The translations under genes and the position numbers were made by a program. 47,456 nt of DNA from JAVBQJ01 sp031549115 (GTDB lineage Bacteria; Verrucomicrobiota; Lentisphaeria; Victivallales; Victivallaceae), in assembly GCA_031549115.1 (NCBI GenBank), contig JAVBQJ010000002.1, positions 1 through 47,456 of the forward strand, in the 5' to 3' direction. This document shows positions 1-7,889 of this stretch, one piece after another. The notes under the pieces are model-generated. The model worked only from the letters and a program-made list of their open reading frames with translations, was not told the DNA's origin and searched no databases. Positions within the stretch are counted from its first letter, which is position 1, and each line of letters starts with the position of its first letter.

Positions 1-398
1 TCCAGACGGGAATTCAGCCATGATGCTGGTCGGGGCACGGCTGCGGCACATATCGACAACAAAATGGGGAACGAAACAGTATATGAATACTGGCAAACTT
101 TACGAAAACGGTATATAGTAGGCAAGAGCGCGGGCTGCGCCTACGCAACCGACCTGCTCCTCCGGAGCTTTTCGGTCGGTCGGTTGCTTCGGCGACGCCC
201 AAACACGTTTGATTCGATAGTCAATCGGAATATCAAATGTGCGCAAAATTACGGACACTACCGTCGAAATTTCGATGACTTAACATTTGGAATATAGAAA
301 GATATGTTAGAAGCATGCTGCGGTTTGGGCTGATCAGTGTATCCGCGAGAAAGCAATTGCGGCTGGCGTTGCAATAAATCCGATGACGAGGGAAGAGT
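1..398. other. Left-edge non-coding stretch
   Basis: I see no convincing gene here. The short open frames at 14-202 (minus) and 64-297 (plus) lack ribosome sites and family-like sequence. Around positions 120-200 the DNA is GC-rich and forms a hairpin (separate entry). From about 210 the base composition becomes markedly AT-rich and stays so until about 2100. In one plus frame, 312-410, a stop-bounded reading (KHAAVWADQCIREKAIAAGV and on to GYY) ends just inside the next gene; it has no start codon and could be the decayed tail of a larger gene, but that is a guess. Confidence 0.4.
145..187. repeat. GC-rich nested inverted repeat
   Basis: A perfect 10-base inverted repeat, GCAACCGACC at 145-154 and its complement at 178-187, encloses a smaller hairpin GCTCC-TCC-GGAGC at 156-168. 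It lies at the boundary between GC-rich and AT-rich sequence. No T-tract follows on either strand, so it is not an obvious intrinsic terminator. It may be a dispersed intergenic palindrome or a junction feature. Confidence 0.5.
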
Positions 399-869
399 AT
401 GGCTATTATTAAGATATTTCTTATTAACCTTATCTTCTGTGTGGGGCTTACTGCGGCAACCATTTGCGTCAGTCTTGCTCTCATGCCGGATATAGTGACA
501 ATTTTTGTCATTTTGTTGCTACTGATATTGGTAGGAGGCTATATAAGTAAATTGATATGTAAAAATATTACAAATCCGGCAGTATTGTTTATCTATTTCA
601 GCAATTACGTAATTGTTATTGCAATACCTTTGTTATTCTTGTTGTTGCTGGGGTTTGCGTTTTCCAACAATCACCCTTGGGACAATATAACAGAACGTAT
701 GATTTCCATCTGTTTCGTGTACGGTGTGTGTTCTTCTGCTTCAGGTGTCTTTATTGGCGACAGAAAACGACATCGTATCTTATATTGGTTGAATGTTTTT
801 CTTGCCATTTGTTTTTTTGTTGGATTTTGCGTTAGCAGTGCAATGTTGATAAGCGCCTTTGGTGCATAA
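399..869 (+). CDS. Small multi-pass membrane protein of unknown function
   Basis: A 156-residue protein made almost wholly of hydrophobic segments: about residues 6-28, 30-50, 63-88, 100-122 and 128-152, so four or five membrane spans with short polar links such as GDRKRHR. A good ribosome site (AGGGAAGAG) sits just before the ATG. I do not recognise the family. Base composition and codon choice (many ATA, TTA, AAT) differ strongly from the GC-rich genes after 2100, which suggests transfer. It is followed by a fragment with an NNCxxFV motif and by two related single-pass proteins, a setting like effector and immunity islands. That reading is only inference from context; the sequence itself shows just a membrane protein. 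Confidence 0.6.
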   Translation: MAIIKIFLINLIFCVGLTAATICVSLALMPDIVTIFVILLLLILVGGYISKLICKNITNPAVLFIYFSNYVIVIAIPLLFLLLLGFAFSNNHPWDNITERMISICFVYGVCSSASGVFIGDRKRHRILYWLNVFLAICFFVGFCVSSAMLISAFGA

Positions 870-907
870 TTGTAAAATGAGATTTTGATCATGGAGGATC
901 GGGAAAA

Positions 908-1114
908 GTGACGTTGTTATCTATTTCTTATCCCATACTTATCCCGTCGAATATGTGTTGTTCGGATTTTACGGCATGCATAAAAAAACAGCATGATAAG
1001 CGGGGCGAGTATGACACAGTTACAAATAATTGTCACCATTTTGTAAATAGAAGCATACAAGAATGCATTAAAGCAGGAAATATATATTCCTGTATTTTTT
1101 CGTGGATTACGTAG
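908..1114 (+). CDS. Truncated NlpC/P60- or LRAT-like domain fragment
   Basis: A 68-residue reading from a GTG start preceded by GGAGG. The middle carries Y-D-T-V-T-N-N-C-H-H-F-V, which resembles the catalytic Cys segment of papain-like NlpC/P60, LRAT and PPPDE hydrolases (Y-x-x-x-x-N-N-C-x-x-F-V), followed by an amphipathic helix (NRSIQECIKAG). In frame upstream of the GTG, after a stop at 878-880, is DFDHGGSGKVTL, which looks like the strand part of the same fold. The N-terminal His-bearing half expected of these domains is missing, so this is probably a remnant of a larger hydrolase or toxin domain, not an active enzyme. It is AT-rich like its neighbours. A genuine small protein cannot be excluded. 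Confidence 0.4.
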   Translation: MTLLSISYPILIPSNMCCSDFTACIKKQHDKRGEYDTVTNNCHHFVNRSIQECIKAGNIYSCIFSWIT

Positions 1115-1154
1115 TTTTCCAGTGTTCATTTCTCATTATAGTGTTTGGAGCAAA

Positions 1155-1538
1155 ATGAAAAAATACTTATTGTTATGCTTTATCGCTTATGTCTTGGGCA
1201 GTTCTTTAGTTTTGGGGCTAGTGGTAAATATGCGCGGGATATGGGGAGGAAGGTTTGCTTCATGCCACAAAGTCAGCCAGGAGCTAACTGTTGTTTATCT
1301 GAAAATACCGAGAGGAGGATACGATTTTGTGTGTCGTGAATCATTGCTGGAGAAAGGCAGCAGCGGTACTAAAATTAATGTTGAAATATATTCGGGAACT
1401 GATTTGCTTCTCTCGAAGAATGACACTTCCTTCTCTTTTCATAATCCGGAAGCACGTTGTTTAAAAGTTGTTTTTCGTCGAATTGATCACGAAAATATAC
1501 CTGTCTATCTTGAAATAAAATACAATGGTGCATTGTAA
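1155..1538 (+). CDS. Single-pass membrane protein, paralogue of the next gene
   Basis: A 127-residue protein. I chose the ATG at 1155 (MKKYLLLCFIAYVLG) over one at 1122 because GGAG lies 5 bases before it and it begins directly with the membrane segment. One N-terminal span (residues 4-24) is followed by a beta-rich domain outside the membrane. That domain has the pattern L-K-I-P-R-G-G-Y-D-F, then I-Y-S-G-T-D-L-L-L, then L-K-V-V-F-R-R. The following gene has the same order: L-Y-L-P-P-G-R-Y-E-M, I-Y-A-G-D-K-L-I, I-K-V-I-V-R-F-R. The two look like tandem duplicates and lie 3 bases apart. The family is unknown to me. Confidence 0.6.
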   Translation: MKKYLLLCFIAYVLGSSLVLGLVVNMRGIWGGRFASCHKVSQELTVVYLKIPRGGYDFVCRESLLEKGSSGTKINVEIYSGTDLLLSKNDTSFSFHNPEARCLKVVFRRIDHENIPVYLEIKYNGAL

Positions 1539-1541
1539 GCT

Positions 1542-2051
1542 ATGATTAATTGCTCAAAAATTATGAACTTCTGTGCTGGCAAAAAATATTTACTGCTTTT
1601 TGCTGTTTTCCTTGTCCTTGCCATGATTGGGTGGGTTGTGTATAGCTATTTCGACTTTAAAATGAAACTGCAAAGCGAAGTGAGCTATTTTCAGGGCGCA
1701 ATCTGCTTATCGGAGCAAGAAACGGAATTCGCTCTTTACCTACCCCCGGGGAGGTATGAGATGAGCTATTGCAATTCTCTGCAAAGTGAGGATGTCATTG
1801 AAAATGAGCTCGCCCCATGGACAGGAATATATGCTGGCGACAAATTAATTGCGGAGGCCACAACTTCAAAAGTTGTACTCGATTTTGAACGGCAATCAAG
1901 AATTAAGGTCATCGTCAGGTTCAGGGAAGCTCCGGAAAATCAAATTTTTCTGGTTTTTCAAGTACTGAAAACTCACCCAAAATATGGAAACACCGATTTG
2001 CCACATTCATTCTTGAATCTCTTTTTACCCGAGTACGTCACAGAAAAATGA
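1542..2051 (+). CDS. Single-pass membrane protein, paralogue of the previous gene
   Basis: A 169-residue protein with a short cytoplasmic start, a span at about residues 16-36 (YLLLFAVFLVLAMIGWVVY), and a beta-rich outer domain with L-Y-L-P-P-G-R-Y-E-M near residue 66. Domain order matches the gene just upstream, and the stop-to-start gap of 3 bases suggests translational coupling. It is AT-rich like the rest of the island. No catalytic motif is visible. A role as an immunity or envelope protein is possible from context only. Confidence 0.6.
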   Translation: MINCSKIMNFCAGKKYLLLFAVFLVLAMIGWVVYSYFDFKMKLQSEVSYFQGAICLSEQETEFALYLPPGRYEMSYCNSLQSEDVIENELAPWTGIYAGDKLIAEATTSKVVLDFERQSRIKVIVRFREAPENQIFLVFQVLKTHPKYGNTDLPHSFLNLFLPEYVTEK

Positions 2052-2119
2052 CAACCTTGTAGCTTCGACACGTTGGAAGTTATATTTGACAAACACGAAA
2101 CCCTTAAGGAGGACGGACC

Positions 2120-2374
2120 ATGGCACTCTACGATGAGTACGGACGGATCAGCGGTACACCCAATTTCGGCTCGCATGCGGAGGTGTTGGAGCCTTATCTG
2201 GTGGATGCGGCGACGGAAGGGGTGACTTATATCTGCTTCGCCGACACGGCGTTCCGCTGCGTTCGGCGAATCACCCAGACCAACGGCATCACCACCACCG
2301 AGTTCGCGATGGGCGCCTGGCCCGACCGTGCCACCCTGACCTACCACCCCGTCAACACCACCCTGGAGGCATAG
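2120..2374 (+). CDS. Small orphan protein, possibly phage-derived
   Basis: An 84-residue protein with a strong ribosome site (AAGGAGGA) 6 bases before the ATG. Composition returns here to the GC-rich style of the chromosome. The middle (V-T-Y-I-C-F-A-D, then V-R-R-I-T-Q-T-N-G, then F-A-M-G-A-W-P-D) follows the pattern of small beta-strand proteins often found in phage structural modules (T-Y-x-G-x-A, then W-x-I-R-K-I, then a final Asp-rich turn). That resemblance is weak and from memory. A possible promoter, TTGTAG with an 18-base spacer and TATATT, lies near 2057-2086. No other phage gene is in the window, so it stands as an orphan. Confidence 0.55.
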   Translation: MALYDEYGRISGTPNFGSHAEVLEPYLVDAATEGVTYICFADTAFRCVRRITQTNGITTTEFAMGAWPDRATLTYHPVNTTLEA

Positions 2375-2395
2375 CCTGGATAGCGATGAAGCGGC

Positions 2396-2415
2396 AAAAA
2401 CAGTGAAGCCACTGT
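2396..2415 (-). terminator. Intrinsic terminator for the kinase operon
   Basis: On the minus strand ACAGTG, a GCTT loop and CACTGT are followed by a run of T, about 40 bases after the stop of the membrane protein gene at 2453. The stem is short (6 bp) but has the expected form and position. Confidence 0.55.
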
Positions 2416-2421
2416 GTCCCT

Positions 2422-2451
2422 TTGGAACGGCCCGACAAGGTGCCGTTCCAA
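2422..2451. terminator. Perfect hairpin between convergent genes
   Basis: TTGGAACGGC at 2422-2431 pairs perfectly with GCCGTTCCAA at 2442-2451 across a 10-base loop. It lies between the convergent genes at 2120 and 2453. There is no T-tract directly after it on the plus strand, so it may act as a weak bidirectional terminator or protect the 3' ends. Confidence 0.45.
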
Positions 2452-2452
2452 G

Positions 2453-3154
2453 CTACTCTTCGCGCACCACCGGGCGCCGGAGCTGATCCAGAAGTTCGGT
2501 ATACGGTTCGCGGTGGCAGACATCGGGGAATTGGCGATAGTAGCTGCGCAGCAGCGCGGCGATGTCGGGCCCGCTCCAGCCGGATTGCTCGGCGGTATCG
2601 AAGAGCTGCTCCATCATCAACAGATGTTCGGCATAGAGATTCTGAATCTGCTTTGACGCGGTGGAGCGCAGCCCGCTCTGGTAGTAACCGCCGGACAGAA
2701 GCACGATCCCGGAAAGAAAGGAGACCGCCGCCACCGGGATCCGCCATTTGGATGAATACAGAAACGCCGACGCCATCGCCATGCCGAGCAACACGATCCC
2801 GGCGTAAATCAAATAGATCGAATTTCCCGGCGGCAACAGCCTCATGATCCGGTCGCTCCATTCACCGTTGGAAACCGAAGCGCGAATCACGATTTCGGCA
2901 TTTCCCACCGTGTTGGCGTCAAATACCCGGGCGAGATAGCCGAACCAGCGTTCGCGGTAGAGCGCACTGCCGCCCCATGCCCCGAAGCTCCCGACGAAGC
3001 CGCCGAATACCCCGGAGCACAAGCCGACAATAACCGCCGTCGCCACCGCCGTCAGCCATTGCCAGAAAAACGCCCGCCGCCGAACCACACAATGCAGATA
3101 CACCGCACTCAGCGCCGTCACCAGCAGAATCAAAAGAATCCAGATTTCAGCCAT
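2453..3154 (-). CDS. Integral membrane protein paired with a Ser/Thr kinase
   Basis: A 233-residue protein. Hydrophobic segments lie at about residues 3-22, 30-60, 112-132 and 137-157, with the C-terminal 75 residues soluble and helical (KQIQNLYAEHLLMMEQLFD). Its ATG lies inside the last codons of the kinase gene (8-base overlap), so the two are translationally coupled and probably act together; it could be a membrane partner or substrate of the kinase. I do not recognise the family. It ends the minus-strand run aldolase, kinase, membrane protein and is followed by a terminator-like hairpin. Confidence 0.7.
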   Translation of the reverse strand: MAEIWILLILLVTALSAVYLHCVVRRRAFFWQWLTAVATAVIVGLCSGVFGGFVGSFGAWGGSALYRERWFGYLARVFDANTVGNAEIVIRASVSNGEWSDRIMRLLPPGNSIYLIYAGIVLLGMAMASAFLYSSKWRIPVAAVSFLSGIVLLSGGYYQSGLRSTASKQIQNLYAEHLLMMEQLFDTAEQSGWSGPDIAALLRSYYRQFPDVCHREPYTELLDQLRRPVVREE

Positions 3155-3944
3155 CCTGTCTCACCTCATCCAGGGCATCCAACACATCGATCCAATCGTT
3201 ATACCGCTCGTCCGGGTGTTTGGCCGTCATCCGGCGGATCACCCGCGCCGCCGCCTCCGGCATCCCCGGCAGCGCCGGCAGTTCCCACAGCAAATGCGCC
3301 TCCGCCAGCCGTTCCAGCGTTCGCGCCCGAAACGGCACATGGCCGCACCACCAGCGAAACATGGTAATCCCGAGGCTATACTGATCGCTGCGGTCATCCA
3401 GCTCCGCCGCGGCAAAGGCTTCCGGCGCCAGATAGGCCGGCGTCCCGATCAGAAATCCCGCGTCGCGTTCCCGATCCGGCGGCGCCGCCAGATGCCAATC
3501 CGGCAGCACCACCCTCCCCTCCGGGAGAAACCGGATGTTGTCCGGCTTGATATCGCGGTGCAGCCAGCCGCGCTCGCACCACACGTGCTGCAGCACTTCG
3601 GCAGTTTTCCGGGCCGCCGGCAGCAAGTCGGCGAGGCGGGTGATCCGCGAGTGGCTGCATCCGGGCAGATACTCCATCACCGCCGCCCAGCCTTCGGGCG
3701 CCTCGATCAGCGCTTCGATCACCGGTATCCCCGGATGGCGGACCCCGCGAATCATCCGCAGCGCCGCCAGCACCCGTTCCAACCAGACGGATTCCACGCA
3801 AAAAAACTTTACCGCCGCCAGCCCGCGGTCACGGTCGCGGCGGGCGAGAAAGACGGCGCCGGAAGCCCCGGCGCCAAGCCGGCGCATCAGCGTATAGCCG
3901 GGAATCGGCCATGCTTCTTCCCGTTGCCCGCGCCCGCTGTCCAT
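3147..3944 (-). CDS. Hanks-type Ser/Thr protein kinase
   Basis: A 265-residue protein that is just one kinase domain with no transmembrane segment. Visible motifs are the glycine loop G-A-G-A-S-G at 24-29, the ATP-binding Lys46 (AAVKFF), the catalytic loop HRDIKPDN at 129-136, the metal-binding Asp149, and the activation segment GTPAYLAPE ending at 175. The DFG motif is replaced by D-W-H (149-151): the essential Asp is kept, the Phe and Gly are not. All other key residues are present, so it is probably active. Typical bacterial kinases of this class carry an outer sensor domain; here that part may be supplied by the membrane protein it overlaps. It starts 7 bases after the aldolase gene ends, so it is likely cotranscribed with it. 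Confidence 0.88.
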   Translation of the reverse strand: MDSGRGQREEAWPIPGYTLMRRLGAGASGAVFLARRDRDRGLAAVKFFCVESVWLERVLAALRMIRGVRHPGIPVIEALIEAPEGWAAVMEYLPGCSHSRITRLADLLPAARKTAEVLQHVWCERGWLHRDIKPDNIRFLPEGRVVLPDWHLAAPPDRERDAGFLIGTPAYLAPEAFAAAELDDRSDQYSLGITMFRWWCGHVPFRARTLERLAEAHLLWELPALPGMPEAAARVIRRMTAKHPDERYNDWIDVLDALDEVRQDG

Positions 3945-3951
3945 ACTTACC

Positions 3952-5856
3952 CTAGTTCAACATCACCTGGCCGCCGGTGACCGGAATCGCCTGGCCGGTT
4001 TCATAGCATTGTTCGACGGCATAGATGATCGCCCGCGCCACATCGGCCGGGAAACAACCGCGGTTCATCGGTATCTTGGCTTCGTAAAACGCCTTGACAT
4101 CCGCAACCGTCTTCGCTCCCGGCACCTTGCCGGAATTCAGATACTGGACGAAAAGCCCGCGCTCCGGATCGCTCCACAATGGACCGTCGAAGAAGTTCCC
4201 CGGACAGACGCTGTTGACTTTGATCCGGTCCGTCACCAGCTCCAGCGCGAAGCTCTGCGTAAGGCCGATGGTGCCGAATTTGCTGCCGGCATAGGCGCCG
4301 TTGCGGTTGCTGCCGGCCAACCCGGACTTCGAGTTGACCTGAACGATGTCCAGCCATCCCGAACCGTAACGGTTCTGCCGCGCCATCACCTGCGAAATAT
4401 GCTTGACGCACAGGAAGTAACCGGAATAATTGACGTTGGTGACGAAATCCCAGTCCTTCTTTTCCATATCTTTGACCGAACCGGCCTTCAGCACTCCGGC
4501 GTTGGCAACCAGAATATCCATCCCGCCCGCCGCCAGGACAATGCCGCGCACCATCGCCGCCACCGACGCTTCGTCGGCGATATTCACCGCCGCCGCCAAG
4601 GCGCGCCACGCGCCGAATTCCGCATTCAGCTCCGCCGCCGCCTTTTCGGCGCCGGCGAGATTCAGGTCCGCGATCACCGCAACCGCGCCGGCCGCGATCA
4701 GCTCGCGGGCAATCCCGTAGCCGAAGCCCTGGGCGCCGCCGGTCACGATGGCGATTTTTCCGTTCAAACTGCCGCTGCCGCCGGATTGCGCCACCTTTTT
4801 GCGGTAGGATTCGACCTCCCAGTTTTCAATGAACAGGCGGGCATCATCGCTCATGAAGCGGGCGCCGCCGAACACGGCGGTCAACTGCTGAACCCGCCCG
4901 GCGTCCTTCGCCAGTTCGGCGACGGTCTGCGCATCTTTCAGGGTCGCCCCGGTACAGAACACCGCCTTGCCGGGGACGGAAACCACCTTCGGCAGATAGC
5001 CGTGCTGCTTGCGGAACGCTTCGACCGCTTCCGGCGTCACCGCGTCGGCGACCAGCGCGAAGCTCTTCGCGTACACCACATGATCCGGTGTCAACGGTCC
5101 GGCGGCCACCGTGAACGGCGCCAGCGTCACCACCGTGACCGGCTTGCCATCCTCGGCCAACAGCGAACGCAACTCCGGCGCATGCTCGCAGGCGAAATCC
5201 GCGTCGAGTTCACCGGCGGCCAGTTCCGCGGCCACGTCCTTGGCGGCATAGGCGGCTTTCAGCTTGCCCATGATATCGGCATACAGGGCGTCGATTTCCG
5301 CCTCGCTATCGGCGGCGACAAAGACGCCGTGGTTTTCCAGAAACACCAGATGCGGCACCTTGCCGTTGGCTTTTCGGTAATCCATCACCGCCTTGCCGAC
5401 CACAGTGGCCAGCTTGTAGCCGGGGTCGCAAAAGGCAACATACAGCGAACCCGGAAACAGCCGCGCGGTTTCGGCCTGCGAATCTTTCGCGCACATCAGT
5501 CCATTGACCAGCGACGGATGCAAGTGCACGACGAAGCGGAAGTCGAGCAATTCATGCAGCGGCGCTTCGACCGACGGCCGCCCGGCGGAGTCAAAGGCGA
5601 CGGCGTCGGCCATCACTTTTTTTACCACCGCTTCGCGGGTGTCGCGGTCGGAAATTTCGGCCATTTCGAAAATCCGGCGGATGGCTTTGCGTTCCATCTT
5701 GACGAAATTCCCGGGCTTGATCGCCGCCAGGCTCACGCCGGAGGGTTTGACATAGAGGAAGTTTTCATCCTTGCACGAAGTGTTGCCGCCGCCGGCGAGG
5801 ACGTAATCGCGGTCCGCGCCGTAACGGTTCGACATCCGGGTAATCGCATCCAACAT
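3952..5856 (-). CDS. Bifunctional class II aldolase / short-chain dehydrogenase
   Basis: A 634-residue fusion. The first 340 residues are a class II aldolase/adducin domain with metal-binding His residues in V-V-H-L-H-P-S and L-E-N-H-G-V. Residues from about 365 form a short-chain dehydrogenase with the Rossmann motif T-G-G-A-Q-G-F-G-Y-G, Ser in V-N-S-K-S-G and the catalytic Y-A-G-S-K. Proteins of this design (COG3347) include the rhamnulose-1-phosphate aldolase / lactaldehyde dehydrogenase fusions, which cleave a sugar phosphate and oxidise or reduce the aldehyde formed. The exact sugar cannot be read from the sequence, and no other rhamnose or fucose gene is nearby. AAGGAG lies before the ATG and a promoter is listed at 5955. 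It leads the operon with the kinase and membrane protein. Confidence 0.88.
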   Translation of the reverse strand: MLDAITRMSNRYGADRDYVLAGGGNTSCKDENFLYVKPSGVSLAAIKPGNFVKMERKAIRRIFEMAEISDRDTREAVVKKVMADAVAFDSAGRPSVEAPLHELLDFRFVVHLHPSLVNGLMCAKDSQAETARLFPGSLYVAFCDPGYKLATVVGKAVMDYRKANGKVPHLVFLENHGVFVAADSEAEIDALYADIMGKLKAAYAAKDVAAELAAGELDADFACEHAPELRSLLAEDGKPVTVVTLAPFTVAAGPLTPDHVVYAKSFALVADAVTPEAVEAFRKQHGYLPKVVSVPGKAVFCTGATLKDAQTVAELAKDAGRVQQLTAVFGGARFMSDDARLFIENWEVESYRKKVAQSGGSGSLNGKIAIVTGGAQGFGYGIARELIAAGAVAVIADLNLAGAEKAAAELNAEFGAWRALAAAVNIADEASVAAMVRGIVLAAGGMDILVANAGVLKAGSVKDMEKKDWDFVTNVNYSGYFLCVKHISQVMARQNRYGSGWLDIVQVNSKSGLAGSNRNGAYAGSKFGTIGLTQSFALELVTDRIKVNSVCPGNFFDGPLWSDPERGLFVQYLNSGKVPGAKTVADVKAFYEAKIPMNRGCFPADVARAIIYAVEQCYETGQAIPVTGGQVMLN

Positions 5857-5954
5857 CTTATTCTCCTTACAAAATATGTTGCTTGAGCCACTGTTGATTT
5901 ATCGATAGATGCGGCGGTTAATTACCGTGCAAATGATTGCTTGCCGCAAGGTAT

Positions 5955-5982
5955 AATATAACCGCTCCCGGTGTGGTTGCAA
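5955..5982 (-). promoter_or_regulatory. Promoter of the aldolase/dehydrogenase gene
   Basis: Reading on the minus strand, TTGCAA (5982-5977), 16 bases, TATATT (5960-5955). The transcript would start near 5948 and have a leader of about 90 bases. Near 5913-5930 the sequence CGGT-TAATT-ACCG is a possible operator. Confidence 0.55.
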
Positions 5983-6114
5983 TGGAAAGTCCCCTTTTTT
6001 TTTGCTTTTGTCCCGATAACGATGTTGCAGACAGGATGCGGAGAAGGATTGTGCGCCGCTGGTGCGGCTTTGCGTGTGGTGATTATGACGGTGGCACTCC
6101 CGACTCCATTTACC

Positions 6115-7887
6115 TCAATGCTTCAGGTTGAAGCCGTTGTCGGGGCCTTTCTGCGGGCTGTTGCGCTCAAATTCGCCGCCATTGTCGATCTGATTGGCTC
6201 CGACGCTGTAAATGGACACCTCGGAGGGGGAAATCCGGTGGTAGCGCATCGCTTTCCCGGTGTACGGGTCGGAGGGGATCGCCGGCAGGTATGCGGGGAC
6301 CAGCTGCGCCGCGTGTTCGGGGAATTCGCCATGGCTCCGGTAATAGCCTTCGGCGGCCGCCAGCATGGCGACCGCGCGGCGCAATGCCATGGAACCGAAT
6401 CGACCTATGGTACCCAATGTAACCATTCCCATCATATTGGCGCCGCTATCTTCCAAATACGACATGGCTAAAGATTCCGCATTCACCGCTTGCAGTTGCC
6501 GGAACAATTCATCCCCGTTTGCCTGCGACGCCGCCAGCAGCCGCGCCATAATCTCCACATAAGCCCGCTTCTGTACCGCCACCCGCCAGGCCCGAACCAG
6601 CGGCAGCGGATAGAATTGCGGCAGCGCGGTGGAATTAAGGCCGCTCCAGATACCGTTTTTTCCAAACCATTTCTTCGGTTTTTCTTCCATCAGAAAGACA
6701 CTTTCACCCTGTAACGCCTTGCTGTATCCGCGGGAAAACTCCGCTTCCACCCCGCCCAGATCGGCTATCACCGTCCGCAACTGCTCCTCCGACAAGGTTT
6801 CGAAGTGATTCATCCCCCGGATCAACGCCGCCAACCGGATCAAATCGATGGACTCCGCAACCATCACGCTGATGATACGCGGATCCTCCAGCAGTTGACG
6901 GCGCAAATTCCCCATTCCCCGCCATATGCGCAACGCCTCGGCGGTATCGCCCGCCTCCCACGCGATCAGCATCCGTATTTGTCCATATTGCGCCAATGCC
7001 CGCATCAAATCCAGCCCCTCGACTCCTCCGGCTTTGAGTCCCTGCGACCAGTCGCGCCGGTAACGTGCCCGGTCGTAGGTCATCAGCTTGTCCACCAGCT
7101 CCGTATAGCCGGAATTGGCGGCGAAAAATTGGCGCGCCTCGACATAGACCGGATCGCCGGCGGGCGGCCATGGACTGGCCAGGCGTTCCAGCCAGGCGAC
7201 GGAATCCTTCCAACTGCCCTCCTGGTTCGCCTCGATCCATGTCTGCAACTCGTAAAGCACCGGCGCGCCGTCCTCGGCGGCCGGGATCGGCGCATACGAC
7301 GCCGCGACATCCGCTTCGCTCGCCATATACCCGGCCTGCCGCAATGCTTCCCGGCCCACCGCGATACGCCCGTTTTCCCGCCAGAGCAAGCCGACCAGAA
7401 TACCGTAAGACACGAGCGGCAGCGCCAGCAAGCCGATGCCGGTACCGATTGCGCTCCGGGACGGGCGCACCCGCTCCCCTCCCCCGTTCCGCCACGCCGC
7501 ACGTCGGGCGAGAATGCCGCATACGCACCAGACAATGCCGACGGCGAGCAGCCAGGGGAATGTCCGGCACCACACCACCAGCCCCACCGCCGCCGCGACC
7601 GCCGTCCACTCCAGCCACCACCAGACACCGCGGTATTTCAGCCGGTGATAAAAGCGGGTGCGTTCCACCAGATACCCGGCCAGCGCCGCCACCAACACCA
7701 GCGCCATGGCGCCGCCGAGCGCGATATTCTGCCACATCCCTATCCCCATGAACGGGAAAAGCCGGTCCAGCATGCGGCACGGCAGCAACAGCCATGCCGC
7801 CAGCGGCAACGCCGCCCAGGTCGCCGTCACCGCGCCGATCTGCCACAGAGCACAACGCCACATGCAAGTTGCTGCCTTATTATTCAT
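6115..7887 (-). CDS. Large membrane protein with pseudopilin-like C-terminal region
   Basis: A 590-residue protein. Five or so membrane spans lie in the first 175 residues (for example ALPLAAWLLLPC, LGGAMALVLVAALAGYLV, LLALPLVSYGILVGLLW), followed by a long soluble helical region. The last 90 residues, with A-A-E-G-Y-Y-R-S-H-G-E-F-P and then I-P-S-D-P-Y-T-G-K-A-M-R-Y, Y-S-V-G-A-N-Q-I-D-N-G-G, match the C-terminal globular pattern of GspG/PulG-type proteins seen in many planctomycete and lentisphaerote membrane proteins. It starts 2 bases after the small gene upstream and is the last gene of a sigma-factor operon. It may be the output or sensor partner of that sigma factor; the function is unknown. 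Confidence 0.75.
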   Translation of the reverse strand: MNNKAATCMWRCALWQIGAVTATWAALPLAAWLLLPCRMLDRLFPFMGIGMWQNIALGGAMALVLVAALAGYLVERTRFYHRLKYRGVWWWLEWTAVAAAVGLVVWCRTFPWLLAVGIVWCVCGILARRAAWRNGGGERVRPSRSAIGTGIGLLALPLVSYGILVGLLWRENGRIAVGREALRQAGYMASEADVAASYAPIPAAEDGAPVLYELQTWIEANQEGSWKDSVAWLERLASPWPPAGDPVYVEARQFFAANSGYTELVDKLMTYDRARYRRDWSQGLKAGGVEGLDLMRALAQYGQIRMLIAWEAGDTAEALRIWRGMGNLRRQLLEDPRIISVMVAESIDLIRLAALIRGMNHFETLSEEQLRTVIADLGGVEAEFSRGYSKALQGESVFLMEEKPKKWFGKNGIWSGLNSTALPQFYPLPLVRAWRVAVQKRAYVEIMARLLAASQANGDELFRQLQAVNAESLAMSYLEDSGANMMGMVTLGTIGRFGSMALRRAVAMLAAAEGYYRSHGEFPEHAAQLVPAYLPAIPSDPYTGKAMRYHRISPSEVSIYSVGANQIDNGGEFERNSPQKGPDNGFNLKH

Positions 7888-7889
7888 AT

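Noticed and set aside
4009..5886. Long plus-strand open frame of 625 codons opposite the aldolase/dehydrogenase gene
   Set aside because: It is the antisense shadow of a clear enzyme gene, rich in His, Arg and Gly, without ribosome site or family likeness.
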